From Dermatemys mawii (Eukaryota; Chordata; Testudines; Dermatemydidae), in the NCBI GenBank assembly GCA_007922305.1, contig ML677358.1:12417343-12481342 (forward strand): 64,000 nt of DNA, in the 5' to 3' direction. The notes beneath the pieces were generated by a model. It did no database searches, was not told where the DNA came from, and saw nothing but the letters and a program-made list of their open reading frames with translations. The translations under genes were made by a program, and so were the position numbers. Positions 46,471 to 58,447 of the stretch are shown one piece after another (position 1 is the first letter of the stretch; each line of letters starts with the position of its first letter).

Positions 46471-49091
46471 CTTACATGCAAATTCAACTGCTCTAGCTTT
46501 CATTTCTCTTTATCACGTGTGTGTATACACACAAAAGTGTGTGTATACAAACATTACTCTGCTACTACAGTATATGATTCACCAGTTAGTTTAGACATCA
46601 TCAGCCACACTCCAGTTAATACATTTTAAATTGTCCAGAGATAAGATGTTGATAATGCAAAACACAGTCATTTTAGTCCACATAATTCTAAATTCATCTT
46701 CAATCCAATTTTAGGGCATGCGGTGGGGAAGAGGGGAATCTAAGCCATTTCTGAATCAATTTGAAAATGATTTCGAGTCCAAGTTTCAGTGCTGCCATTC
46801 AGTAGGACTGAAATAAGAACATTACTGCATTAGACACTTCCAGAACCATGGGTCTGATTCTGATCTCACATATGCCAGTGTGAAATGAGTTCCAAGTCCC
46901 TATATTGGAACCTTTTATGATGTTCAGCACACAGAGAGGTTTCTGGAAGACCTGTTAACAGTGCCTCTTGCACTCACTTAAAAATAAACGCAGGAAAGAG
47001 AAAATCTGAATATAGCAGTTTGGTCATCATCTAGTCCTTTTACATCCACTGAAAGGTACCAATCAGACTGGTAACTAATGATGGCTAAAAGGTTAACCTA
47101 GGATAGAACAGCCTTGCACGGTTATCCTGAAATTGCACAGCTCTGTTCTTGGAATCTGCAATAACTTTTCATGATTAGAAGAAAGTTTGTAGAGATTTTA
47201 TTTGTTTGCATGAAATTTTATGGTCAGTTCTCGCAAACATCTACTAAGTATGAGTTTATTAAATATTCCACAACAATCCAAAGTAGGTACTTCTGAAAAT
47301 CTTAAGTGATTTAGAAACAAAAGTCTCAAATTAATGTTCTTCTAAAATTACTTAGATGCTTTTGATCATATTCTTACCAGGTGAGATTTTCAAGTTTTAA
47401 ATGGTTTGTCTGAAATATAAAAGAGTTTACTAGTTTCTCCTTATTTTTTGGCTATTGGACTCTGTTCCCTCCATTATGTTCAAGAGAAACTAATAAAATG
47501 AAGGATGTCAACTATCATGTGTGCTGCCATACCTAGGCACAATGAAGTTAGTTAACTTGCATCACTTTCAACCAGGAGTCAAATGTACTCCATTTAACTC
47601 AGAAGTGGCAATGAGCTAGACATTACAGATTCAGCCTTTAAGATGCCTTTATGTCCAATATTATTCTAACAAAATACAGGGGCAGAGTATTTAAATGCAT
47701 GTCTTTTGTGATTCAGATGCATGTAATTGTTTGGGCATTGAGTGTGTTTCAATGCTGTATAACCAGATGATTGATATCTTATGGCTGAAACTGTCATGTT
47801 CAGGCAACATTAAGTTTGAACTTATGGCATTTAACCTGCAATGTGTTACAGGATCTAAATTTAAAAAGACAATTGTATATTCTTTTCCAACTTGAGAAGA
47901 AAAGAAAATTTAACAAAAACATACTGATTACAGGGAATTAAGAAGCCTTCTCTATTTCCTTCCCTTCACTCGCCTAGGAAATGTCATCAAACAAGTAACT
48001 TCATCCCACGTGACTCCCCAAATGGAACGAATGTATAAGTCACTATGGGAATTTATTACATAACAGCAACAAAGAAAGAGCAACATTTTCCTCTCCAAGC
48101 CACACCACAGATCTGGATTCTGATATTCGCCTCCCCCTACATGCTCAGAACTCCCAGGGAGAGAAGACTATCTGAGACGAGATCAGCCAAGTGGGTCTCC
48201 GAAGGCAAATTCTGCCTTCGGTCATTAAAATGAGCTCACCAGTGATCACGCTTCTTCACACACTGGAGGATGTTCGTTTTCACCTCACTTTAATATACTG
48301 AAGTCAGAGGAGTACTGCCTTATGGTGAGTTTCTAAGACAGGTTTTATTCCACTGTGTACATGGTAACACAGTATGTAGGCTTTCCTATAAAAACTTTTC
48401 TTACAGGCTGAAAACCAAAAGGGTTAAATTACATTGCCACTGAATCAACAGAAATGCTCCCACTGACTTCAACTAGTATTGGAAAACTAGTTATTCCTTT
48501 TATTACCTAAGATGCTAGAGTTCAAAATTCCAAGTCTCCCTTATTTCACAAAATCAGAAATGTAGGGCAGGAATGCACCTCCAAAGGCCATCTAGGCCAC
48601 CTCTCTGTGTTGAGGCAAGATTAAGTGCACCCCAAGAGGTGTTTGTTTAATACATTTGCCTGATTTGTTGAGGCCAACCCAAAACACAAAGTACAATGAA
48701 AAGGCAAGGAAGCAATATTCCACTGGGTAATCAGTTTCTCTTCTCTCTCCTCACCCACTTCCCTGTAATCCCTGCTCCACGACCCACCTCCCCTTTAGCA
48801 AAGCAGTATAATTGGAAATGTATTACTTGTCCAATCTGTTCAAACCAGGTAGTTTATTACAATGATCATAAACTAATATTTATATTGCAGTAGTTTATAA
48901 CTAACTTTAAATAAACAGGAAGAGGAGGTTAACAAGCAATTAGACGTGAGGCAACAGTATATGATGGGGACACATGATCAGAGACACACCTCGATGGCTT
49001 TGAGACATTTTAGAAGTGGTTTTGGAATAAGCTCTTTTCTTTTGATGTTCTGTAACCAGCAAATAAAAGTTCTGTAGGCCATGTTAAGCCC
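46471..49091. other. Non-coding, mostly unique
   Basis: No gene. 46855-46905 carries a relic of a 'tctgattctgatctcac' palindromic repeat. 47280-47400 repeats phrases of the 1065-1365 family. A CR1-like relic ('ccaaaggccatctaggcc') is at 48560-48630. The stretch 47690-47890 has no repeat texture and could be conserved non-coding sequence. Confidence 0.4.
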
Positions 49092-49094
49092 TCA

Positions 49095-49381
49095 GTTCTG
49101 GTCTACACTTGGGGGGGGGGGAGCAAGGGATCGACCTAAGATATGCAACTTCAGCTACGCGAATAGCATAGCTGAAGTCGACGTATTTAGGTCGACTTAC
49201 CGCTGTGTCTTCACAGTGCTGAGTTCCCCCGTCGACCCCGCCTGCGCCTCTCACAGCGGTGAAGTTCCGGGGTCAACGGAAAAGCGCTTGGGGATTGATT
49301 TATTACGTCTAGACTAGAAGCAATAAATTGATCCCCAAATGACCGATCGCTACCCACTGATCTGGTGGTGCAAACCTGGCC
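49095..49381. mobile_element. MITE, GTCTACACT family
   Basis: Second copy of the 44443-44729 type, same orientation: gttctggtctacact at the left, 'gaccgatcgctacccactga' and 'aacctggcc' at the right. The inner foldback 'cttcagctacgcgaatagc / atagctgaagtcgacgta' is well preserved. Flanks tca (49092-49094) and tta (49382-49384) differ by one transition. A G-run at about 49110-49119 lies inside the left end. Confidence 0.85.
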
Positions 49382-49384
49382 TTA

Positions 49385-49646
49385 GTGACAGCTGCAGCCC
49401 CAAAGATTTCAAATGACGGCCTCTGACTTCTGTGAAACTCTGTTGTCTTCAATGGGTTTGTATATGTCAGCAGACCTCCACAAAACTCAGAAAACCAGTC
49501 CGTCTCCAGTGCATAAGGCGAAATACAATCCTGCTCCTCAGGAGCACTTCAGCTATGAGAGAACGATATAAGTTTATCCACTGCAGTGAGATGATCTGAC
49601 TCTTGCTATACACAGAAGGCTCATCTGCTGAGCACAGCACTGTCCC
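49385..49646. other. Spacer between two MITEs
   Basis: About 260 bp of unique-looking sequence; no feature seen. Confidence 0.45.
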
Positions 49647-49649
49647 TTA

Positions 49650-49881
49650 GGGTATGACTACACTGGGGTGGAGGGAAAGCAAAACTAAACTGAACCAGCA
49701 AGTCTCAGAGCCTTGGTCAACTACCCCAGGCTCTGAAACCTGGCAAGGGGAAGAGAGGGTCTCAGAACCCTGGTCCACTCAAGCCCCATAGCACGAGACT
49801 TGTGAGTCTGAGTCAGTTGATCAGGCTCACTGCTGTGGTGTTCGACGGTGGTTTTTTCCCCCCTACAGTGCATACGTATCC
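49650..49881. mobile_element. MITE, 3-bp duplication family, TTA site
   Basis: Left end gggtatgactacact and right end acagtgcatacgtatcc are inverted. Perfect tta duplication (49647-49649 and 49882-49884). The interior has mirrored 'agtctcagagccttgg' and 'caggctcactgctgtgg'-like blocks. It is the clearest type example of the TIR plus 3-bp target pattern in the window, which is compatible with PIF/Harbinger mobilisation. Confidence 0.88.
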
Positions 49882-49884
49882 TTA

Positions 49885-52359
49885 AGAGCCATGAGAGCCC
49901 CTGTTCTGAGTCTTAGCTGTAGCAATGACACCTACACAGAGCAAATCCAGCCACTGGGTGGGGGATTCTGATCTATCCCACTAGCTGGCCATGCATGGCA
50001 GCCAAAACACTCCCGTGTTATTCAGTACAGAACATTCGCTTTCAGATGTATCTCTGTCAGTCATCACTCTGACCAATGAATTACAGACCTATAGCACAAT
50101 CATTAGAGACCCAATTAGGGAGGGGATTTTTTAAAACCTGATTCCACTTTAAACAAAAAACATATACCAGCCTTCTTCTCGGGTTTCCAATTTAAAATCA
50201 TACAAAGCATTTTAAACTTCATACTTTGAATTTTGCAAGTGTCAAATAATACAAGAGATTGGGGAAAAATAATTGTCCAACAGCTTATTTAACTTGTTAA
50301 CTGAAAATATTTGAGCAGGAATTTCATGCTGGGATAAGCCACCAAGAACAGCAAGAGGTTATGGTAAAGATATAAATTATTATATGGTGTGCGGGACTAT
50401 GTTACTGTTAGGATTGAGATGGTATTTCCAAATTAACTCCCCCTTTTCAGTTGCAAATAACTTTCACAAACAACTTATTTGAGGGGCTACAGTCTTCCAG
50501 CCTTAGTCTCAGCCCAAAGGCGAATCTCTTTGTAAGAGCCTGAGCAAAATAAGTTATGTTTGAGTTATATGAGCAAGAAAACTAGAACGAGAATATCAAA
50601 CTGTTTTTTCCCTGTGGGACTTAAAGGCTGCAGAAGTTGGGAACTTCAGATTTATCTTGTTTTAAAGATCTTACAGGCAAAAGGGAAAATCAAACAAACA
50701 AAAAGAATTGTTTCAGAATTTTTCACATAAAAAGTCAGATTCTTCTCTTGTCTACAACCCCTGCATTAGAATTTCCCAATCAGGAAATGGGACGCCTTCA
50801 TGCTAGGCACTCTGCACACATAATGACAAGATGGCCTCTGCCTTCAAGGGCTTATGATCTAAGATCTTGATCCTGCAGTTCACTGATTTCAAATGGAACT
50901 CAGCACAGGCACAGCAGTAAATTGCCACATTGGGGGTTAATTATATTAGATGGATACTTTACAAAAGGAGGAAGGAAGCAAAAGGTAACAAGGAAACAAT
51001 TATGATCATACAATAAATAAGCAGTGGTCACACTGGGTTTTCTCCTCCTAGAAGATCTCCAAATAGGTCAGAAATAGTAGTCAAAAAGTTAGCATGAACC
51101 CAAATTTTGGGATGAATTTCCTTGCTTGTATGAACTTTAAAGCCCAGACCAAGATGATTTTCTAGAGCAAATAAATAGCACCTCGTTGGTCACATTGATT
51201 AATAGTGCATGAAAAATCATCAACTCTGAGTATAGTTCAGAAATCCTCATCAGAGAAAGCCAAGCACCATTAGTACAATGTTCCATTGTCTTAGAAAGTT
51301 TGTTTCCTTCTACCATTATTACTAGATTAATTTCTCATAAAAATATAACTGTTACTTTTAATAATGGGTGTTTCACATTTCCCTATTGAAAGGAAAAAAA
51401 CAAAATAAAAAAACATAGAAACTCTTTTAACCATCTAATGAAAAAATGCTCTGGGAAGAGTTTCTAAGAAAAGCAAACCCAACGCTTTCACATGCATGTC
51501 TCAGTTATTCCTTTGCTCCCAACATTACAATGTAATTTCCTCTCAAAGGTATTCTTTATCACTGGAGATTAAAGACACATTCTGGTGCTATTTGATTTGG
51601 CCTCTGCTCAGATAAACAAGTAAACTGTAGGAACGCAGAGGTCAACAATCAAGAGCGGTTGAATTGACAGCACCCAGATAAAAATAAGCAGGTCAGAGTC
51701 TGCTTTACTTCATTTCCTTACATATCCTGGTGCAGTGCTCCAAAGACTTTCAGAAGAACTATTACTCGTTTAAGAAGAGTTACTTTATTCAAAACTAGTA
51801 CACCTATTTAAGAAATTTCCCACAGTTAAAAATATCATCCGAACAGCACTATCTTCGTACACTTTACTTTCTTGATGGAGTGGATTTCTATAACCAAAAA
51901 TAGAACTAATGCCTTTTATTTCCTCCCAAACTCCCTTAAGAAGACATACCAAAGGATACAATATCTTTTATCCCTTAGAATCTCCAAAACTAAGGATGGA
52001 AAAAGATATATGAGGTCATCTAGTCCCAGAGTTGTCCTTAGCATCTTTGAATGGTGCTACAAAACAATTACTCACTTCTTCCTCCCAAATGTTACCGACT
52101 CCCATCCACCACAAGCACATTACTATCAAAACAGCCAGTCTTAAGATTAGCGCAAGGGTCAGCAAAACAATCTTCGTGCCACCCCCATACTTAAGACTCA
52201 TCTGCCATAACGGGGGTGGAGGATTTGTGGGACAATAGCAGGACCAGACTGTTCAAGTATTAGGTTTATAAAAGAAAAGAAAACCTGACTTGCTTGAAAA
52301 AGGAGACAATATGAGAGAGTTACTAGTAACAAGATTGTTTTATATCCATGTCCTTACTG
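49885..52359. other. Non-coding with old repeat relics
   Basis: 50775-50935 carries a 'gctaggcactctgcacacata'-type relic and a 'gatcctgcagttcac' half-palindrome. 51995-52030 has a weak CR1/L3-like phrase (tatatgaggtcatctagtcc). No gene. Confidence 0.4.
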
Positions 52360-52484
52360 TAGGATGACCAGACAGTAAATGTGAAAAAATCGGGACAGGG
52401 TGTGGGAGACAACAGGAGCCTATATAAGAAAAAGACCCAAAAATCACAACTGTCCCTATAAAATCAGGACATCTGGTCACCTGA
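52360..52484 (-). mobile_element. Short inverted-repeat MITE, TTAGGGTGAC family, copy 3 (inverted)
   Basis: Reads taggatgaccagacagtaaa, 'tgtgaaaaaatcgggacag', 'ggagcctatataagaaaaag', then ccctataaaatcaggacatc and ggtcacct: the reverse of copies 1 and 2. Termini are slightly decayed. Confidence 0.85.
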
Positions 52485-53002
52485 GCCTATTGTTAGTTGC
52501 CCCATAGTCAAATTTCAGATTTTACATAAAGATGTTTACTACTGACAGGTTTCACACTTTGAAATGTTCACTTCTGCTGTAAAAGACAAGACCAAGGCAT
52601 CATTAACAGTCTCACCATGAGAAGAACACAAACACACACACACAACATTGATAAGCAAACAGCCTGTATTTCATTTACAACCACCACCATCTCCTAATAT
52701 ACAGTATTTAACTTCCCCATGTTAACTAAGAAAGTTGAAATGCTTAGAGCAGACTGTACTCCCTCAGGTACTGCAGTTTGAAGTCAGTGGCACTTATGCT
52801 CTTACGTCACATAAGTGTTTTTAGGCACCTCATCTGAAGGTGGAAATTTGAAGACGTGAAAATGGTGGTCTGTGTATAAGACATTCACAACAACTTTGTT
52901 AATGTATTGACAGTCTGAGTAATTTTTTAGTGCTAACACTGCAGCTTTAAGTAATAGATTTCATATCAATAAAAGAAAAGTTTTTAACAACACAACTTGA
53001 GA

Positions 53003-53408
53003 CCCTGATGCTGCAAACACTTGTACTCACGGCTAACTTTAAGCACAAGAGCAGTCTTATGAAGTCAATGAGTATGTCTACTCTGCAAAGAAAAACCCTT
53101 AGCATCAAGTCCAGAGCCAGGGTCAACTGACTCGGGCCCAGGTTGAAGGATTAAAAATAGTGTTGTAGACATTCCCACCAGGGCTTTGAGACCCTCCCTT
53201 CACCCAGAGTTTAGATCCCGGGCTCCAGCCCAAGCAGGAACATCTACACGGCTATTTTCAGTCCTACTGCATAAATCCAATGAGCCCAAATCAATTGTCC
53301 TGGACTCAGACTTGCTGCCACGGATTTTTCTTTGCAGTGTAGGTATACCTACTGGGACTACTGGTGTGACTAAAATTATGTACTTGATTAAGTGCTTGCA
53401 GGATCAAA
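53003..53408. repeat. Old palindromic repeat split by a MITE
   Basis: Left half 53003-53069 (gctgcaaacacttgtactc ... gaagtcaat) and right half 53351-53408 (gggactactggtgtgact ... aagtgcttgcaggatc) are the two arms of one foldback repeat of the 'gatcctgcaaacactt' family. The element at 53070-53350 interrupts it exactly at the centre. Confidence 0.75.
53070..53350. mobile_element. MITE nested in an older palindrome
   Basis: Ends gagtatgtctactctgcaaag and ctttgcagtgtaggtatacc mirror each other. Further mirrored blocks lie inside (aaaaaccc / ggattttt, 'atcaagtccagagcc' / 'ggactcagacttgctg'). Flanks aat and act may be a decayed 3-bp duplication. Same broad family as 18301-18497 and 49650-49881. 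Confidence 0.78.
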
Positions 53409-53409
53409 G

Positions 53410-56400
53410 TCTTAATTCTCAAAGTTTTGGAAAATTCAGATAAGATACTGAGCGTTATGCAAAGTAAAAAGCATTTATAGTTAGAGTCATTATAAATTGT
53501 AATCTAAAGTTGCAATACCACAAGTTTTCAAAATTAGTTAAAAAAACAGGTTAGGGTTTTGTAAATCAAGCTATTTAAAATCGCCACCTACTTTTAAAAA
53601 AATTGAAATATTTTATTGTGCTCTGGGTTAGATTTCAGACTTGTTATGAACTTCCTCGATGTGAAAAGTTGTCAGTGGAGTCCACTGATCGTTTAAAGAC
53701 ATTTATTTCATAAATGTAAGCGCTCACAGGTTTATTAGTGAGATCAATTTATGTCCAAGGCAGACTTCTGTACAGAGGAGTGAATCCATGGCAAAGTTTA
53801 CATTCATACATCTTCAGTAAGGAGTTTAATCTATGTGCTCATATTATAGTGCTGCGCCAAATTTTCAGTACCATCTACACAAAGTTGTAAGACCAGTATA
53901 ACTTTTAGATAAGTTGTACCTTTAATTGTAGGAAATAATTGTCTGCCTGCTATGCAAAGAGTTGGGATAGCAGGGAACACGAGTGAATGACACTACATTT
54001 TTCTGCATATGATGCATCTCCCTTTCCCGGGCAGCAGTAAGATGAAATGGTGGTTATTTTAACTCATCTAGTTACCACGAAACCTATAATTCTACAAATG
54101 TTTCACACTGTCCAAAACGTTGTCTGAAAATTATTACGGCAATTTGCCCACTCACGATAGCCATTTACCAAAGGTATTCCAAGGACATATTTCTTAACTA
54201 CACTGTAATGGTTTAATTTTTTTCTTCTTTCTCAGTCTGACTGATTATTATTAATATAGGGCACTGCTGGTGAAGAGGTTCATTCACTGAGAGTAGAATG
54301 CTGCCAGATCTCAGATGCTCCCTTCGAGGGGAACCAGAGAGGATAGTGATGGGTGCTCTTAAGGTAGTTCAGCAGAGAGAGATGGCTCTTCAGTGCTAAC
54401 TCCTGTCTGGGCCTATCCCTCAGTAGGGTCCTGATTCAACCACGCACATAAGCATGTGCTTAAGTGCATGGCTGAACCAAAATCATTAAAGATCCCCAGT
54501 GATGTCTCATAACATGGGCAATGCATTGCGCTCTTAGGTCATTCCTATGCTGCACTCTGTTGTGTTTGAAATCAGGTGTCAAACACAACAGCCACTGCAG
54601 TTTGTGGGAAGGCAGTGGGGGCATCTACACTGACAGCCGATATTAAACAGCAGTTCCCCAGGAGTAAACACAGACTTACAGAACAGCACAGGATCACAAG
54701 CAGGCCTATGGAGCTTTAAGGTCAGTCATGGTTTGATGACTGCTCTCTTCACCCAGTACTGACTGTTCTTTCCTACTTCTCATGGGAATTATGCAGAAAT
54801 CCAAAACCTCTCAGTGTAAGAATGGAAACATGCTATGTTCTCACCCCATCGCTTGAGCAAGGAAAACAGTCAGAGGATCCAGATTTCGCACATTGCAGTG
54901 GGTATGTCTACCATGCATCCTTTTTCCAACAGTTAGTAGATTTGTGATTTTGTTTGCACAGTTACCAAAGTTGCCTGTGTAAGGTGAGTTTTCAAAATAA
55001 AAATTCACCAAAATTTTTGTGGCAACTTTTTTCAGGTCACTATATACTCTTGCACAACGTCAGAATACACCTTTTTGTTTTAAATGTGTGTGGATATTTT
55101 TTGGATTCTTAGAGAACCTACCACAAATCCCTCACTTATGACATCATATCACAAGCATAAGATTAGGACTTAAGTCAGGAATAAATAAGCAGAAAGAAGA
55201 GATTATATTTGAAGGAACAAAGATTCTCTCGTGCAAATGTCCTCTACTAATAAAACAGGCCAAGAGAAACAGATGTGTGATATGGAAGCAGATTTCTTTG
55301 AGAACAGAATTATTTGACAATGCAGAGTCATCTGGTCTGTGTACACTGTTCAAAAGGTGCTTCTGCTTTTGGTTGAATATGTTGTGGAATAACGACCACT
55401 TTCCACAAATATAAACTTAAATTCTCCCTTTTGGTTTGATAAAAATTCAAGTACACTTTCACCAAAGGTTGGGCCATGTTACATTTTAGCTAATGTATTG
55501 TCTGCTACTGACAATTAGAGCCCATACACTGTCCAGAGCCTGGGGTTAGTCCATACAAAACGATCATCCACCAATCCATGTGCCATCTGGCTGCAGTAGA
55601 AATGCTCTCTCAGTTTCAGCTAATGATAAAAATGAAGCATAGATTTATGTTTTAGAAGGAATCCAGTGGGTAATTTTAATGTACAAACATAAAAAGACCT
55701 CCCCACCCATTCCCATGAGTCTCATTTCTGCTTTCTTTAATATTTCCATATGAAAAGTTGCTGGACCAGAGTTTTCATTCTATCCTCAAAGGAACTGCAC
55801 GCATACAAGAATACCATGATTAGCTGATAGCTAGCAGACTATGCAGTAAATATGAGACTTCCAATCAGAGAGTTAATCTGCTATTGAACGCTGAATAGCA
55901 GAGGACAGCTCCAACACAAATATGAACAATACCATTTTATAGGCTTTCCAGCATATTTTCCAGGGTTCATTTGATCAATTAACATTTTAAGTCTATAAAT
56001 CCCCAGGCTAAAAGCACATTGTATTAACAGCAGTATTATACCAACATAACAGCAATGTCTCCCTTTAAGAAATTATTTTCCTACATAAAGCAGCACATAG
56101 TACGTCAGGACAAGAATGCTTCAGCCACAAGGCTTTAAGGTGTCATACGTGAAGATTGCAGCAGCTTTTCAGGTTATTCTCATCATGTATTTTCCAAAGA
56201 AAGAAGATAGAGCAGCTGCCCCCTTTCTGTGATTCTAGTCTCTTCCTCCCCGCCATCATGACTTCATGCAGTTGACTGCAACAAATGTTTCCATAGCCTG
56301 TTTCCATTTAGTTAAAGAGAAATAAAATGAAATCTAAAATTCATCTATAAGCTGCTTCAAAATTGTGGATGAAAACTGCTATATGGAGCAAAGCATTATA

Positions 56401-56613
56401 GTCCCAGCTTGCATCCACAGAACTCAATATGTTTAAAAATGATGTTTCCAAGCAAGATGACAAGAAACATTCTAGGGAGGCTAGCACACACATGAAATAC
56501 TACAGATTAGCGCAAACAGAATAGGCTACCAGAATATCTGTAATTACTGGTGTGAAAATTTTAAAATACAGTTACTTCATCAGCCACTAAACAGAAAGGG
56601 CTCTACCATGTCT
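53410..56613. other. Non-coding, mostly unique
   Basis: 54425-54480 is half of the 'tcctgattcaaccacgcac ... aagcatgtgcttaagtgc' palindromic family. 54530-54660 may be another MITE relic (cattcctatgctgcac ... ggggcatctacact). The minus frame 55144-55353 has no motif. Confidence 0.4.
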
Positions 56614-56616
56614 TTA

Positions 56617-56812
56617 AGAGCAAGTCTACACTACCCACTGGATCGGTGGGTAATGATCGATCCCCGAGCATCCTCCCCATCGACTCCAGAACTCCACTGC
56701 CACGAGGCGCGAAAGCGGAGTCGACGCGGGAGCAGCAGCGGTCGCCTCGCCGCCGTGAGGATGCCCAGGTAAGTCAGTTTAAGATATGTCGACTTCAGCT
56801 ATGCTATTCGCT
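56617..56812 (-). mobile_element. MITE, GTCTACACT family, truncated and inverted
   Basis: Starts agagcaagtctacactaccc and continues 'gatcggtgggtaatgatcga', 'gcggagtcgacgcggg', then 'gtcgacttcagctatgcta', the reverse order of 44443-44729. It stops after the ctatgctattcg block, so the far TIR is missing. Rich in CpG (gaggcgcgaaagcgg, cgcctcgccgccg). Confidence 0.82.
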
Positions 56813-57025
56813 GCTTTAAGCCTAGGAACATGTGTTAAGAAGATATCCGATACTTCAAGTTAACAGCTTTGTAAGTAGCTCACTGACAGCCACTCTGTAG
56901 GAGGCCTTTTCTTAACACAGACGCTATATTCAATTCTGATTCACTTGATTCTACAATCCATTCACTTCAAGAGTATTGATGACTGATAATTCAATAACAT
57001 TCCAAGGTCCCAACTGGGATTCTCA

Positions 57026-57280
57026 GGGTATGTCTATACTATCCGCCGGGGGTATAGGGGGTCGATTTATCGTTTCTAGTCAACCCCCTAGCACTCTCTT
57101 GTACCCAACTGCCAAGAGAGGCGCAGGCAGAGTCGACTGGGGAGCGGCAGCAGTCGACTCACTGCAGTGAAGACACTGTGGTGAGTAGGTCTAAGTACAT
57201 CGACTTCAGCTACGTTATTCACATAGCTGAAGTTGCGTAATGTAGATTGATCACCACCACCACCCAGTGTAGACTAGGCC
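57026..57280 (-). mobile_element. MITE, GTCTACACT family, inverted, TCA site
   Basis: gggtatgtctatactatccg at the left and cagtgtagactaggcc at the right, with tca on both sides (57023-57025 and 57281-57283). Internal order (gtcgatttatcg, gcagtgaagacactgtgg, acatcgacttcagctac) is the reverse of 44443-44729 and 49095-49381. Confidence 0.88.
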
Positions 57281-57283
57281 TCA

Positions 57284-57610
57284 TTGTGTTATGTGATGTA
57301 GAAACACACAGGAAGAGCTTGCAACCTAATTTTTAACAAAATGATACAAATGAATGGGACCATTGATAGGAGGGAAATGGCGGCAGCAGAAGTAGGTAGT
57401 GATACAAAAATTACTGCTGTTTGGTAGGTTAATTAATGCATAGTTTGATGGTTACAAGTCATCAAAAGTTTGGTTTTTTTAAATACTGCAAATAAAACAG
57501 ACTCCCCCTAATGGTCACACCGCCTAGCCACTCTTGGTTGGCTGAATTCCTGCAAACCTCACGGCTTATGCAGATTTGAAGAAGGAGAAAAGGACAGTGG
57601 ATTAATTCAA
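57284..57610. other. Non-coding, no recognisable element
   Basis: Unique sequence up to the GA microsatellite. Nothing supportable. Confidence 0.45.
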
Positions 57611-57619
57611 GGAGGGAGG

Positions 57620-57670
<51 letters not shown>

Positions 57671-57680
57671 NNNNNNNNNN

Positions 57681-57730
<50 letters not shown>

Positions 57731-57735
57731 ACACG
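57611..57735. repeat. (GA)n microsatellite with embedded gap
   Basis: gagggagggag grades into a long pure GA tract on both sides of ten N, then cacacacg. True length is unknown because the assembly broke here. A minus-strand frame (57462-57734) of Leu-Ser repeats is an artefact. Confidence 0.95.
57671..57680. other. Assembly gap (10 N)
   Basis: Ten N characters inside the GA tract. The number is probably a placeholder rather than a measured length. Confidence 0.98.
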
Positions 57736-57764
57736 CAGGCTCTACAGCCTTAGCTAAGAAGCAG

Positions 57765-57836
57765 CTGGCCTTTTGCTCATGGAGTAGAGGCTCATGCTCT
57801 AAGCTCCAGAGGTCCCCAGTTCGATCCTGCCCACTG
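57765..57836 (+). repeat. tRNA-like head, probably SINE-derived
   Basis: Contains ccagttcgatcctgcc, a good pol III B-box/T-loop (GTTCGATCC), about 35 bp after an A-box-like tggagtagaggctcatgc. Acceptor and T-stem pairing are poor, so it is not a functional tRNA; a tRNA-derived SINE head or tRNA pseudogene is more likely. Confidence 0.4.
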
Positions 57837-57839
57837 ATG

Positions 57840-58317
57840 ACCAGGGTCTGTAGGCGTTACACTGGCATCGCTAAGGAAGCAGAGATGGGCAGGGGAAGTT
57901 GCAATAAGAGATGAAGGCAGATCGGTAAGGGGGGCAGAGCTGTGAAGTTTCTAGAGGAGAGGACAAGAAGTTTTAATATGTGGTGACAAAGAAGGCCCTG
58001 ACAGAGCAATAGGGCAAAGACATGCATTATACTACCTGCATTTTGAGTTAACTAGAGAGGCATTATACTACCTGCATTTTGAGTTAACTAGAGTGGCATT
58101 ATATGTGCACCAGGGGTTGTAGTGTAAACTGAAGAGATGATAGGACCCTAGACAAGGGTTCTAGTGGTCTGGAGAGAAAGAAAAGGTTGGAACTTGGAAA
58201 TGTTATGGAAGAAGCAGCAAGGGCTGGACACAAACTGGAAGAGTGGAGCAAGGGAAAGGGAGTTATCAAAGGCAACCTCCATGTTCTATGTCTGAGCAAC
58301 AGGAGAGACATGGCACC
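57840..58317. other. Non-coding, purine-rich
   Basis: A/G-rich unique sequence apart from the tandem duplication at 58024-58103. Confidence 0.4.
58024..58103 (+). repeat. 36-bp tandem duplication
   Basis: Unit starting gcattatactacctgcattt occurs at 58024-58059 and 58060-58095 with one mismatch (agagag against agagtg), followed by a partial third copy gcattata at 58096. Recent local duplication. Confidence 0.9.
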
Positions 58318-58447
58318 GGTGCTGGAACTAGGGGTGCTGGGTGTTGCTGCACCCCATGCCTTGAAGTGGTTTCCACCATATATGGGGGTTTACAGCTTGG
58401 TTCAATGGTTCTCAGTACCCTCACTGTACAAATTGTTCCAGCCCCCC
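58318..58447 (-). mobile_element. Short inverted-repeat element, GGGTGCTAGAAC type, copy 2
   Basis: Inverted relative of 35487-35613: ggtgctggaactaggggtgc, 'gaagtggtttccaccat', 'acagcttggttcaatggttct', ending 'aattgttccagcccccc'. Overlapping frames 58187-58638 are not genes. Confidence 0.65.

Noticed and set aside
57462..57734. Leu-Ser repeat frame (minus)
   Set aside because: Translation of the GA microsatellite across the assembly gap.
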